Below are positions 7,840-16,205 of a DNA stretch of 39,453 nt, piece by piece. Location of the stretch: contig JAGRFZ010000095.1 in assembly GCA_020445785.1 (NCBI GenBank), positions 1 to 39,453 on the forward strand, read 5' to 3'. Under the pieces are notes generated by a model, which saw nothing but the letters and a program-made list of their open reading frames with translations, had not been told where the DNA came from and searched no databases. Source of the DNA: Rhodocyclaceae bacterium. Its GTDB lineage: Bacteria; Pseudomonadota; Gammaproteobacteria; Burkholderiales; Rhodocyclaceae. Both the position numbers and the translations under genes were made by a program. Each line of letters starts with the position of its first letter. Position 1 is the stretch's first letter.

Positions 7840-9248
7840 CCGTGCAGATACCAGCCGCGTGGTGCCTGCAGTTCCCGATACACCCACAGCAGGCTGCCGC
7901 CGCGGTTGCGGGCGAGATAGTAGTCGCGGCACACCTCCCGCTCGTCCCACCAGCCGCTCTCGATGCGTTCCGGTCCGTCGAGCAGCTCCAGCCGGCTCGG
8001 GTCGAGGGGCTCGGGTCGAGGAAGCAGCCACAGTGGGCGGGCGCCGGGGGACAATGCGGGCAGGGCGTCGGAGGTGCCCTGAGCCCCCGCATGCTCCGGG
8101 CGGTGGTCGGATCGCGTGCGCAGGCGACGCACCGCGTCCGGGCCGAGACGGGCGCGCAGCCTGGCCAGCAGGAGTTCCGCGTTCTCCCGTACCGATTGAT
8201 GGTCGTCGAAGAAATCGCCGGGCAGGGCCGGCAACGGCACGGGTGCGGCCGCCTCCAGGCGCAGCGCGTCCACTTCGGCGCCGATCGTCAGCCGCTCCAG
8301 ATGTTCGCGGATCAGCAACAGCAGGCGTCGTTCGTCACGGCACGGGGCGCCGCTGAGCACGTCGAGTGTCGTCTCCGGCCGCCGGCCTTCGTGTTCGAGC
8401 ACGATCTGCAGCCGGTCCACGCCGGCGTGGCGGGCGGCGAGCCAGCCGCCGAGACCGATCAGCAGCCGCCGCAGCAGGAACAGCAAGATGTCGTGGCGAT
8501 CGCTCGCCACCGGCAAGGGGAGCCGGGCGCGATAGCGTTGCGGCGGCGCGTGCACCGGTCGCGGATCGGGGCGGCGCCCGTAGGCTCGATCGAGGGCGTC
8601 CCCGACGCATGCCCCGTGGCGTCGGGCGAGCGCGTCACGGGGCAGGGCCGAGACTTCGGCCAGCTTGTGGCAGCCGATGCTGTGCAACAGTGCGAGCACG
8701 CCGTCGTCCACCCCGCTGCCGTCGGCCAGGGCAGCCAGAGGAAGCGCGTCCAGCGGCGGCCCGAGCCGGCGGATATCGACCACTGGCCGGGCCTTGCCGG
8801 CGCGGCTCAACCAGCGGGCAGCCAGCGGTGTCGGTGCCCAGCCGCAGCGGTGTGCCAGGCCGAGTTCGTCGAGGCCGTGCCGGACACGGTCTTCCAGGGC
8901 CTCCAGGCCGCCGAACAAGCGCAGGCTGGGGGCCACCTCCAGCAGTACGCAGTCCGGCGGGTCGATGCTGACGGTCGGGGTGAAGCGCCCGGCCCAGCAG
9001 GCAACTTCCTCGAGCAATGCACAACCCTGGGCCGGATCGTGCTCGGCCACGTGCAGGGCCGGTACCATCGCCAGGGCGCCAGCCAGCGCTTGGCCCGGAA
9101 ACACACCCTCGGTCAGGGCGGAGCGGTTCGCCGCCACCACGACGGCGCGTGGATGGCGGTCCACCAGGGCCAGCGGCGGATCATCCGTCGATCCGCGCTG
9201 GTATGCCTGCAGGGCGGGCTGGGGCAGGATCAGGGCCAGCCACAGCAT
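7827..9248 (-). CDS. imuB: ImuB, inactive Y-family DNA polymerase homologue for SOS mutagenesis
   Basis: A 473-aa adaptor of the damage-inducible ImuA-ImuB-DnaE2 mutasome. It is related to DinB but lacks polymerase activity and bridges the clamp and the error-prone polymerase. The N-terminus is WLALILPQPALQAY, where active Y-family enzymes have the metal-binding aspartates, so catalysis is absent as expected of ImuB. FPGQALAGALAMVPAL, LEVAPSLRLFGGLEAL and LGWAP-like GWAPTPLAARWLSRAG follow the family pattern. The C-terminal end RGWYLHGYFG is typical. The start ATG at 9248 lies inside imuA (68-base overlap), so translation is probably coupled. No dnaE2 follows; the next gene is convergent. The usual clamp-binding motif is not obvious; LPGDFFDD is a weak candidate. 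Confidence 0.9.
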   Translation of the reverse strand: MLWLALILPQPALQAYQRGSTDDPPLALVDRHPRAVVVAANRSALTEGVFPGQALAGALAMVPALHVAEHDPAQGCALLEEVACWAGRFTPTVSIDPPDCVLLEVAPSLRLFGGLEALEDRVRHGLDELGLAHRCGWAPTPLAARWLSRAGKARPVVDIRRLGPPLDALPLAALADGSGVDDGVLALLHSIGCHKLAEVSALPRDALARRHGACVGDALDRAYGRRPDPRPVHAPPQRYRARLPLPVASDRHDILLFLLRRLLIGLGGWLAARHAGVDRLQIVLEHEGRRPETTLDVLSGAPCRDERRLLLLIREHLERLTIGAEVDALRLEAAAPVPLPALPGDFFDDHQSVRENAELLLARLRARLGPDAVRRLRTRSDHRPEHAGAQGTSDALPALSPGARPLWLLPRPEPLDPSRLELLDGPERIESGWWDEREVCRDYYLARNRGGSLLWVYRELQAPRGWYLHGYFG

Positions 9249-10041
9249 GCTGGAGTGCGACCTGGGCTTCGGCGGAAAGGCCCGGGCGGAAGCGGGCCCG
9301 GGTACGGTGGCGACGGGGCGCTGCGGTGGCGGCCTCGAAGCGGGTGTTGCCCGGTCTGCCCCGATCCGGCAGGGCCAGTCGCAGCGGTGCAGCCAGCAGC
9401 GGGCCGCGCCGCTTGAGTACCCGTACCGACAGTTCGCCATCGTCGCCGACGTCGAGCTGCAGCCGCAAGGCGGCCGGCGAAGGCTGGAGGGCGGCCCGGC
9501 GCCTGCGGAACAGGAACAGCGGGGTGGCGCCCTGCTCGGCGGCCAGTTGCAGGCGGCGCAAGGCGGCCATGTCCAGCTCCGACTGCCAGGTAAGCACCAG
9601 TGCGCAACTGCCCGAGAGCAGGGCCTGGCGGGTGGCCCAGCGAATCTCCCGGGGACGTTCCGGAGCCACCCACAGCAATCGCTCGAGGGGTACGCCCGCC
9701 TGGGCCAGGGCCGGCGCGTAGGGCGTCCACGGTGGCGCCACCCAAGCCAGCCAGCGGGGTGCGGCGACCTGTCGCATCTGTGGCAGCAGCAGGCTCAATT
9801 CACCGATGCCGGGCTGCTCGCAGAGCAGTTCGATGAGTGCGCCCCGGGGCCAGCCACCGCCGGGCAGGACCGCATCGAGTGCGGCGAAGCCGCTCGGCCG
9901 GCCGCTCGGCGGCGGGGCGGCGAAACGAGCGCCCCGCCAGACCAGCCCTGCCGGCAATTGATCGAGGGAGATGGGGCGGACGCTCACGACCCCAGGAACC
10001 TGGCGTGGGCGGGTTCGGGTGGGCGCCAGGCCGTTCGGCAA
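9181..10041 (-). CDS. imuA: ImuA, RecA/SulA-like translesion synthesis protein
   Basis: The partner of ImuB in SOS-induced mutagenesis, with a RecA-like fold. The reading frame gives 286 aa from ATG 10041. A GTG at 9987 (SVRPISLDQLPAGLVWRG) is an alternative start close to the conserved region, and neither has a clear ribosome binding site. Recognisable segments are GFAALDAVLPGGGWPRGALIEL near the N-terminus and LLLPQMRQ, AAPRWLAWVAPPWTPYAPAL and LLWVAPERPREIRWATRQAL after it. The gene lies between lexA and imuB on the same strand, the classical SOS cassette order. A 267-base gap separates it from lexA, and I see no LexA box in that gap, so it may depend on read-through from the lexA promoter. 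Confidence 0.87.
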   Translation of the reverse strand: MPNGLAPTRTRPRQVPGVVSVRPISLDQLPAGLVWRGARFAAPPPSGRPSGFAALDAVLPGGGWPRGALIELLCEQPGIGELSLLLPQMRQVAAPRWLAWVAPPWTPYAPALAQAGVPLERLLWVAPERPREIRWATRQALLSGSCALVLTWQSELDMAALRRLQLAAEQGATPLFLFRRRRAALQPSPAALRLQLDVGDDGELSVRVLKRRGPLLAAPLRLALPDRGRPGNTRFEAATAAPRRHRTRARFRPGLSAEAQVALQHAVAGPDPAPARPAGIPARIDG

Positions 10042-10308
10042 GGTGGGGCGATGGGGGCCGGACGGAGCATCGTAGGTGCCGTGCCGTCAGCCGTCAGCCG
10101 TCGGGCGGGGCACAAAGAAACGGACAATGCTCGTACATTCATGGGGTCTTGGATGGTTGCGGGCGATCGATCGCGGGTTTCGGGATGCTGGGTGGCCCGT
10201 GGCGAAGCCGGAGTCGCTGGCGCGTCCGGCCCGATGGAGAGCGGAGCGCGTCGCCACGCCGGCGCGGGTGCCGACCAGCGCTGGCCCGGTGCCGATCGGG
10301 ATATCGGG

Positions 10309-10914
10309 TCAGGCCAGCGTGCCGCTGCGGATCAGACCGACTGCACGGCCCTCGATCACCAGGGGGTCGTGGCGGGTGTCGACCACGATGGGCTGGAACT
10401 CCGGATTGGCCGGCAGCAGTTCGACCACCGCACCACGGCGCGAGAAGGTCTTGACCGTGACCTCGTCATGGACCCGGGCGACCACCACCTGGCCGTTGCG
10501 GGCTTCCGTGGTGCGATGGACAGCGAGCAGATCTCCATCGAAGATGCCGACGTCGCGCATGCTCATGCCCCGTACCTTGAGCAGGTAATCGGCACGCGGC
10601 GAGAACAGCGCGGGATCGATCTGGAGGCGTTTGTCCATGTGGGCTTCGGAGAGAATCGGGCTGCCTGCGGCAACGCGGCCGATCAACGGCAGGCCGAGGC
10701 TTTCGGTGAGGCGGATGCCCCGGGCCCGCCCTTCGTCGAGGTCGATCGCCCCCTTGGCAGCGAGTGCCTTGAGGTGGGTTTCGGCGGCATTGGGGGAGCG
10801 GAAACCGAATGCCCGGCAGATCTCGGCCCGGGTCGGCGGGCGGCCCTCGTGGATCTGGGTGTCGCGGATGAATTCCAGGATTTCCTGCTGCCGGGCTGTG
10901 AGCTTTTCGGTCAT
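10309..10914 (-). CDS. lexA: LexA SOS repressor
   Basis: A 201-aa repressor that binds SOS boxes and cleaves itself when RecA filaments form on damaged DNA. It has an N-terminal winged helix ([36 protein letters not shown]) and a C-terminal S24 peptidase fold. The cleavage site Ala-Gly (RVAAGSPI, about 82-83), the catalytic Ser in VRGMSMRD (about 117) and the Lys in VTVKTF (about 154) are all present. GGAGG lies 6 nt before the ATG. A LexA box of the E. coli type sits just upstream at 10931-10946, indicating autoregulation. imuA and imuB follow. Length and residues match functional gamma-type LexA. Confidence 0.96.
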   Translation of the reverse strand: MTEKLTARQQEILEFIRDTQIHEGRPPTRAEICRAFGFRSPNAAETHLKALAAKGAIDLDEGRARGIRLTESLGLPLIGRVAAGSPILSEAHMDKRLQIDPALFSPRADYLLKVRGMSMRDVGIFDGDLLAVHRTTEARNGQVVVARVHDEVTVKTFSRRGAVVELLPANPEFQPIVVDTRHDPLVIEGRAVGLIRSGTLA

Positions 10915-10930
10915 GTGCGCCTCCGTTTGA

Positions 10931-10946
10931 CTGAAGTTTTATACAG
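10931..10946 (-). promoter_or_regulatory. LexA (SOS) box before lexA
   Basis: Minus-strand CTGTATAAAACTTCAG matches CTGT-N8-ACAG with one mismatch (TCAG). It lies 17 bases upstream of the lexA ATG, the expected place for autorepression, and its form indicates an E. coli-like LexA specificity. Confidence 0.8.
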
Positions 10947-11014
10947 CTTCGGGCGGATTGCAAGCGCTCGATGCGTCGTCTCGATCATTGCCGATGGGGC
11001 CGGCGCGGGCCGCG

Positions 11015-11066
11015 TCCGCCCTGCGGCGGGCGGAGTGTCGCGTTTCCGCCTCCCGTAGGGCGGAAA
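11015..11066. repeat. Paired REP-like palindromes upstream of the peroxiredoxin gene
   Basis: Two neighbouring hairpins share a CCGCC/GGCGG core: TCCGCCC (11015-11021) with GGGCGGA (11028-11034), and TTTCCGCC (11043-11050) with GGCGGAAA (11059-11066). The CCCGTAGGGCGGAAA part resembles the CGTAGGGCGGA words of dispersed intergenic repeats in proteobacteria. Copy number cannot be judged from one window. Confidence 0.4.
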
Positions 11067-11184
11067 GCACCGTTTGGGCCGAATCTCGCTTGAGCCGCGG
11101 GCGATGCTGGACTATTGGTTCACTCAAGATGGCGCCAAGCACGTCGGTGTCCGACGACAATGACAAGGACCACAGGAGGGGACC

Positions 11185-11760
11185 ATGCAGATCAGGCCAG
11201 TCAGCAGTGCGGCGCGGGTTCGCAGAAGCAACCGGCCGGCAGCATCGCGGCATGCGGCGGAGCCGATGCTGCGCCCGGGCGATCGTGCGCCGTTGTTCGC
11301 CTTGCCGGATGCCGACATGGAGATGTTCGAACTGGCCGATGCACTCGCCTCGCATCGTGTGGTGCTGTATTTCTACCCCCGCGCCAATACGCCCGGTTGT
11401 ACCCGACAGGCAGCGGATTTCACCGATCGCGAGAACGAGTTCTCCCGCCATGGCTGCGTCGTCGTCGGGATCAGTCCCGACGACTGCCTGACCCTTGCCG
11501 AGTTTCGCGACGAGCATGGGCTGTCGGTGCGTCTGCTGTCGGACGAAGACAGCGAGATCTGCCGGATGTACGACGTCTGGCGCAAGAAGGAGGTGGACGG
11601 CTTCAGCAAGATGGCTGTGCTACGGTCCACGTTCATCATCGATCGCGACGGCGTGATCCGTCATGCGCTCTATGACGTAAATCCCCGCGGCCATGCGGCC
11701 GAGGTTCTGGAACTGGTCCGCGCCATGGACGCAAGGAACACGCACAATGGAAATCGCTAA
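11185..11760 (+). CDS. bcp: Peroxiredoxin, Bcp/PrxQ family
   Basis: A thiol peroxidase that reduces H2O2 and organic peroxides in the cytoplasm. The thioredoxin-fold signature FYPRANTPGCTRQA holds the peroxidatic Cys72. The resolving cysteine that E. coli Bcp has five residues later is an alanine here (TRQAAD), so the enzyme is either 1-Cys or uses Cys91 (RHGCVVVGIS). The rest of the fold (VVGISPDD, SEICRMYDVW, STFIIDRDGVIRHALYDV) is complete. AGGAGGGG before ATG 11185 supports a 191-aa protein with an unusual 27-residue basic N-terminus. A second ATG at 11266 would give the normal length (164 aa) but has a weaker ribosome binding site. The stop overlaps the start of the next gene by 14 bases. 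Confidence 0.9.
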   Translation: MQIRPVSSAARVRRSNRPAASRHAAEPMLRPGDRAPLFALPDADMEMFELADALASHRVVLYFYPRANTPGCTRQAADFTDRENEFSRHGCVVVGISPDDCLTLAEFRDEHGLSVRLLSDEDSEICRMYDVWRKKEVDGFSKMAVLRSTFIIDRDGVIRHALYDVNPRGHAAEVLELVRAMDARNTHNGNR

Positions 11761-12229
11761 GAACACCGTCGTCACGTTGAACTACACCGTTCGGGATCCG
11801 GACGGCAACATGATCGACGACGGCCATCATCCGCTGGTCTATCTGCACGGCGGCTACGACGGCATTTTTCCGAAGCTCGAGGAAACGCTCCACGGCCTCG
11901 GCACCGGCGAGCAGCTACAGGTCAAGCTGCAGCCCGACGACGCGTTCGGCGAGTACGACGAGGAACTGGTGCTGGTCGAGGATCAGGCCCTGTTCCCCGA
12001 GAACATCGAGGTCGGCATGTCGTTCGAGCGGGTCACCGAGGACGGTGAGGAAGAGATGATCTACCGGATCACCGACATCGCCGAAGGCAAGGTGGTGGTG
12101 GACGGCAACCATCCGCTGGCCGGGGTCGCCCTGCTGTTCGACATCACGGTGGCCGAGGTGCGTGAGGCCTCCGCCGAAGAGATCTCCCACGGCCACGTAC
12201 ATGGTCCGGGGGGGCATCACCACCACTGA
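11747..12229 (+). CDS. slyD: FKBP-type peptidyl-prolyl isomerase, SlyD-like
   Basis: A cytoplasmic prolyl cis-trans isomerase and chaperone of 160 aa. The FKBP part begins IAKNTVVTLNYTVRD and shows the interrupted FKBP fold with the IF (insert-in-flap) chaperone segment (about 70-130), including GEYDEELVLVE and VVVDGNHPLAGVALLFDITV, a SlyD hallmark. The C-terminus GHVHGPGGHHHH is a short histidine-rich tail, a reduced version of the SlyD metal-binding tail used in nickel delivery. The start ATG 11747 lies inside bcp (14-base overlap, AAGGA upstream), so the two are co-translated. FkpB (SlpA) is the other related family, but the insert sequence and His tail favour SlyD. Confidence 0.88.
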   Translation: MEIAKNTVVTLNYTVRDPDGNMIDDGHHPLVYLHGGYDGIFPKLEETLHGLGTGEQLQVKLQPDDAFGEYDEELVLVEDQALFPENIEVGMSFERVTEDGEEEMIYRITDIAEGKVVVDGNHPLAGVALLFDITVAEVREASAEEISHGHVHGPGGHHHH

Positions 12230-12255
12230 GACATCCGGCGATTCCGGCGGACCGG

Positions 12256-12277
12256 CGGGCTGCTTTCGGGCAGCCCG
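12256..12277 (+). terminator. Hairpin after slyD
   Basis: CGGGCTGC and GCAGCCCG form a perfect 8-bp stem with a TTTCGG loop, 27 bases after the slyD stop. No U-tract follows, so it may be a terminator or only an mRNA 3' stabiliser. The rest of the 310-base gap up to the ABC gene shows no gene or clear promoter. Confidence 0.4.
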
Positions 12278-12540
12278 TGTCGCGTCGGGCACCGGCGCCG
12301 ATCGGCGGTTTCGCCCTACAATGAACCCGGACTCCGCAATCAGCCGCCCGGCTTGTACCAGACCATAGGGCCGTCAATGCCATCGAAGTGTCGGCTTCAT
12401 CGAAGTGCCCCCAAAGCTTGGACGGGCTGTACGCCCGATCGCAGGCCCGGCGGGCCGTCCGGCGACGTTGCCTCTCCGGCCGACAGCGGGCTCTGCCCAA
12501 CGACGGTTGGCGGGTTCCGGGTCTCCGCGGTTCGTGACGC

Positions 12541-14577
12541 GTGTCGATGACCCGCCTCGCCGCACCCCATCCCGATGATCGCGCCGCGCCGGCCGCCGAC
12601 GCCGTGCTCGAAGTCCGGGGGCTGAAGGTCGCGCTCGGCCCGGTGCGGCCGGTGGATGGTATCGACCTGACGCTGCGCGCCGGCGAGACCTTCGCCCTGC
12701 TCGGCGAATCCGGTTGCGGCAAGTCGATGTCCGCGCTCGCTCTGATGCGTCTGCTGCCCGATGGCGGACGCATCACCGCGGGCAGCGTGCGCTTTCACGG
12801 TGCCGAGCTGCTGTCCCTGAGCGAAGCGTCGATGCGCGAGGTGCGCGGCGGACGCATCGCGATGATCTTCCAGGAGCCATCTTCCAGCCTCAATCCGGTG
12901 ATGACCGTGGCCGACCAGATCGGCGAGGTGCTGGTCGTGCATCGTGCCCTGCGCGGCGGCGCGGCGCGGGACGAGTGCCGGCGGTTGCTCGACGCGGTCG
13001 GCATCCCGGAGCCCGACGAGCGCCTCGACAGCTACCCGTTCCAGCTCTCCGGCGGCATGAAGCAGCGGGTGATGATCGCGATGGCGCTGGCCGGCGAGCC
13101 GGAACTGCTGATTGCCGACGAACCGACCACGGCGCTCGACGTCACCATCCAGTCTCAGGTACTCGATCTGCTCGCCGGTCTGCAGGCCCGCCGCGGCATG
13201 GGCATGCTGTTGATCACCCACGATCTGGGCGTGGTCGCCCGCATGGCCCACCGGGTGGCGGTGATGTATGCCGGCGAGATGGTCGAGTGCGGTCGCCGGG
13301 CGGATTTCTTCTCCAATCCGTTGCACCCGTACTCGCGCAAGTTGTTCGCGGCGCTGCCGGCCGAAAACCTGCGGGGATTCGAACTGGAAACGCTGCAGGG
13401 CAGCGTGCCACGGCTCGACCGCAGCTTTGCCGGCTGTCGTTTCGCCGAGCGCTGTCCGCAAGTGTCCGCGCGCTGTCGTTCGGAGGCGCCGGGCTGGCAT
13501 CGGGTGGATGACCAGCAGGTCCGCTGCCATCTGTTCGACGGGCGCAGCGAGCCCTGGTCGCGCCAGGCGCCGGTGGCCGCCGCTGGCGTCGTGGGCGGCG
13601 GCGATCGGTCGGCATTGCTCGAAGTCGACGGCCTGCGGGTCCATTTCCCGATTCGCAAGGGGCTGTTCAAGCGTACGGTCGGTCATGTGCGGGCGGTCGA
13701 CGGCGTCGATCTGAAGCTCGCGCCCGGACGCACGCTGGCGCTGGTGGGCGAGTCGGGTTGCGGCAAGACCACGGTCGGCAAGGCCCTGCTGCGGCTGGTG
13801 GCGCCCTCCGCCGGTTCGGTGCGCTTCGACGGCGTCGATCTGGCGGGCCTGACGCCGGCGCAGATGAAGCGCCAGCGCGCCGGGCTGCAGATGGTGTTCC
13901 AGGATCCGTTCGCCTCGCTCAACCCGCGCATGCACGTCGGCCAGATCATCGAGGAAGGCATGGCCGCGCTCGGCGTCGGTGCCGACGGCGCCGCACGCCG
14001 CCGCACGATTGCGGCGCTGCTCGAACGGGTCGGCCTGTCCGCCGACATGGCCGAGCGCTATCCCCATGCGTTTTCCGGCGGCCAGCGACAGCGCGTGGCG
14101 ATCGCGCGGGCACTGGCGGTGTCGCCGAAGCTGTTGGTGTGCGACGAACCGACCAGCGCCCTCGATGTCTCGGTGCAGGCCCAGATCCTCAACCTGCTGC
14201 GCGAGCTGCAGCGCGAGCTGGGTCTCGCCTACCTGTTCATCACCCACAATCTGGCGGTGGTCGATTACCTCGCCGACGAGGTCGCCGTGATGTACCTCGG
14301 CCGCATCGTCGAATCCGGCCCGGCCGCGGCCGTGCTCGGCCGCAGCGCCCATCCGTATACCCGGGCATTGCTCGATGCGGTGCCGAGGATCGATGTGCCG
14401 CCGACCGCAGGCGCGGGCATCGGCGGTGAACTGCCGTCGCCCATTCGCCCGCCCGCCGGTTGCCATTTTCACCCGCGCTGCCCGCGCGCCGAGGCACGTT
14501 GTCGGCGCGAGTATCCTGCCGATCGCGAAGTCGACGCGACGCACCGGGTGCACTGCCATTTTCCGCTCGGTCGGTAA
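12541..14577 (+). CDS. ABC transporter ATP-binding protein with two fused ATPase domains (oligopeptide type)
   Basis: The energy-coupling protein of a peptide/opine/nickel-class importer, cytoplasmic and membrane-associated, 678 aa. Two complete nucleotide-binding domains are present. The first has Walker A GESGCGKS (about 58-65), signature LSGGMKQR and Walker [13 protein letters not shown]; the second has Walker A GESGCGKT (about 404-411), FSGGQRQR and [12 protein letters not shown]. Each is followed by the cysteine-containing oligo/dipeptide C-terminal motif ([16 protein letters not shown]). This is the fused DppD-DppF arrangement also called YejF. Start may be GTG 12541 or ATG 12547. No binding protein or permease lies beside it here, so its partners must be elsewhere. 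The substrate cannot be named. Confidence 0.9.
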   Translation: MSMTRLAAPHPDDRAAPAADAVLEVRGLKVALGPVRPVDGIDLTLRAGETFALLGESGCGKSMSALALMRLLPDGGRITAGSVRFHGAELLSLSEASMREVRGGRIAMIFQEPSSSLNPVMTVADQIGEVLVVHRALRGGAARDECRRLLDAVGIPEPDERLDSYPFQLSGGMKQRVMIAMALAGEPELLIADEPTTALDVTIQSQVLDLLAGLQARRGMGMLLITHDLGVVARMAHRVAVMYAGEMVECGRRADFFSNPLHPYSRKLFAALPAENLRGFELETLQGSVPRLDRSFAGCRFAERCPQVSARCRSEAPGWHRVDDQQVRCHLFDGRSEPWSRQAPVAAAGVVGGGDRSALLEVDGLRVHFPIRKGLFKRTVGHVRAVDGVDLKLAPGRTLALVGESGCGKTTVGKALLRLVAPSAGSVRFDGVDLAGLTPAQMKRQRAGLQMVFQDPFASLNPRMHVGQIIEEGMAALGVGADGAARRRTIAALLERVGLSADMAERYPHAFSGGQRQRVAIARALAVSPKLLVCDEPTSALDVSVQAQILNLLRELQRELGLAYLFITHNLAVVDYLADEVAVMYLGRIVESGPAAAVLGRSAHPYTRALLDAVPRIDVPPTAGAGIGGELPSPIRPPAGCHFHPRCPRAEARCRREYPADREVDATHRVHCHFPLGR

Positions 14578-14668
14578 GTCGCGCTGCGTGCAGGCAGTGA
14601 TGCCGGCCGATCCGATGCATCCGCGTGGCGCACCCGGGCGTCACCACTGATAATATGGCTTTCGATAT

Positions 14669-16072
14669 ATGCGCCTGATGGAAGACTCCACCATGACCGA
14701 GGCTTCGACGCCGCCCGATGTGTTGCCGGAAGCACGTGACGAGATTGCCCGACTGCTGCGCCAGGCACCGGACGATCTGCGCAAGGATCTGGCGGCCGTG
14801 GTGCAAGCCGACGCCGGCATCATCGCGGCCGAGTTCTACGAGGTGATGCTGGGCGACGATGGGGCGCGCCATTTCCTCGAGCACGAGGTCGTCAGCAAGC
14901 GCCTGAAGGCGTCGATGGAGCAATGGCTGCGGGATTTGTTCGTCGCCCTCGACGACTCCCGGCTCGATCTACTGGTCGCCCGCCAGATCGAAATCGGCGA
15001 GATCCATGCCCGCATCAAGTTGCCGCCGGCCCTGATGCAGGCGGGCGTGCGCCAGATCTGCCGCAGCCTGCGCGCGCGGATCGAGCGGCAAGACCGAGGC
15101 CCCGAGCGTGCCCTGCAGGCGCAACTCTATGTCAGCGATCTGCTGCATCTGGCCGATGGCCTGATGATGACCGCCTATGTGCGCGACGTGCAGAAGGGGG
15201 CCCGTGCCGGCGAAGCCTACCGCCAGGCGCTGCTGGGCCACGACACCATGCTCGAGCGCGAGCGCCAGCGGGCGGTGCTGTCGGAATGGACCAGCGAGCT
15301 GCTGTTCGCGGTGCGCTCCAGCGTGCGCCTGCGTCACCTGCCCAAGCTGGCGGATTCCGAGTTCGGGCTGTGGTTCAAGCACAAGGCCGAGGTGCTGTTC
15401 GACGGCGCGCCCGATGCGGCGATCGTGTCGGACGCGATCGAGCAGATCGACCGCGTGCTGTTGCCCAAGGTGGCGGCAGGCGGACTGTCCGAAAACGACC
15501 TTCAGTCGGTGCTGGCCGAACTGCGGCGCCAGTTGGAGTTCGTGCGCTACCTGTCGGGCGATCTGTTCGACCGGGTGCTGGGCGCCCAATCCGGCAAGGA
15601 TTCGGTCACCGGCCTGATGTCGCGCCGGCACCTGCCGGCGGTGCTGGACCGGGTGGTGACGCAGCACGGCCAAAATGATCGGACCTTCGGCTTCGTCCTC
15701 GTCCATGTGGACGAGTTGCGCAGCCAGGCCTATACGGAGGAGTCCCACAACGCGCTGATGCACCAGATGGCGGCGTGCCTGCTGGAGATCGCGCGTGGTT
15801 CGGACCACCTCTTCCGCTACGGCAGCAACGAGTTCGCGCTGGTCTGTGTCGAGATCGGTCGCGAGGCCCTCGGCGAAATCGCCAATCGCCTGCGCAACCG
15901 CGTCTTCGGCCATCGCTTCGTGCTCCGCCACAGTCCGCAGGTACGGGCCTCGGTCAGCGTCGGCGTGGCCTTGTTCGACGGCCACCCCGACTACATGCAC
16001 GTCGTGCGTCGCGCCGAGGCGGCGCTGGTACGGGCGGCGGCGGATGGCGGCAACTGCGTGAACTGGGGCTAA
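14669..16072 (+). CDS. Globin-coupled sensor with a degenerate GGDEF domain (DosC/YddV-like)
   Basis: A cytoplasmic heme-based oxygen sensor of 467 aa. Residues about 25-170 form a globin-coupled sensor domain: EFYEVML (about 55-61), the long helix LKASMEQWLRDLF and the proximal-histidine motif IGEIHARIKLPP, with His113 as heme ligand. A middle helical domain (about 190-300) follows, then a GGDEF-type domain from DSVTGLMSRRHLP (about 310). The catalytic residues are poor: the signature is GSNEF (385-389) instead of GG(D/E)EF, and the first metal aspartate is His346 (VLVHVDEL). Diguanylate cyclase activity is therefore doubtful; the domain may bind nucleotide or partners instead. Starts at 14669, 14678 or 14693 are all possible. 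A GC-rich palindrome follows the gene. The neighbours give no functional hint. Confidence 0.85.
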   Translation: MRLMEDSTMTEASTPPDVLPEARDEIARLLRQAPDDLRKDLAAVVQADAGIIAAEFYEVMLGDDGARHFLEHEVVSKRLKASMEQWLRDLFVALDDSRLDLLVARQIEIGEIHARIKLPPALMQAGVRQICRSLRARIERQDRGPERALQAQLYVSDLLHLADGLMMTAYVRDVQKGARAGEAYRQALLGHDTMLERERQRAVLSEWTSELLFAVRSSVRLRHLPKLADSEFGLWFKHKAEVLFDGAPDAAIVSDAIEQIDRVLLPKVAAGGLSENDLQSVLAELRRQLEFVRYLSGDLFDRVLGAQSGKDSVTGLMSRRHLPAVLDRVVTQHGQNDRTFGFVLVHVDELRSQAYTEESHNALMHQMAACLLEIARGSDHLFRYGSNEFALVCVEIGREALGEIANRLRNRVFGHRFVLRHSPQVRASVSVGVALFDGHPDYMHVVRRAEAALVRAAADGGNCVNWG

Positions 16073-16153
16073 CCGCCCGCCGGACGCAGAGCCGGCCTAC
16101 GGCGCCGGCCGCTCGGTTCGCCCGATCCGGGCGCGGCTTCTGCGGGCCGCACC

Positions 16154-16176
16154 ACGGCTGCGGCCGCAGCCGTTTT
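16154..16176 (+). terminator. Palindromic terminator after the globin-GGDEF gene
   Basis: A perfect 20-bp palindrome (ACGGCTGCGG/CCGCAGCCGT) that folds into a stem with a short GC loop and is followed by TTT. It lies between the convergent globin-GGDEF and cusS-like genes and could terminate transcription in the plus direction. Confidence 0.6.
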
Positions 16177-16205
16177 CGTATGCCTGATCGGGTCGTTGCG
16201 ATCGT

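Noticed and set aside
10042..10308. Possible extra SOS gene or LexA box between lexA and imuA
   Set aside because: No minus-strand frame with a ribosome binding site and no CTGT-N8-ACAG match; only a short CGTCAGC tandem repeat at about 10085-10100.
12541..14577. Two separate ATPase genes (dppD and dppF)
   Set aside because: The frame runs through both ATPase domains without a stop, so it is one fused protein.
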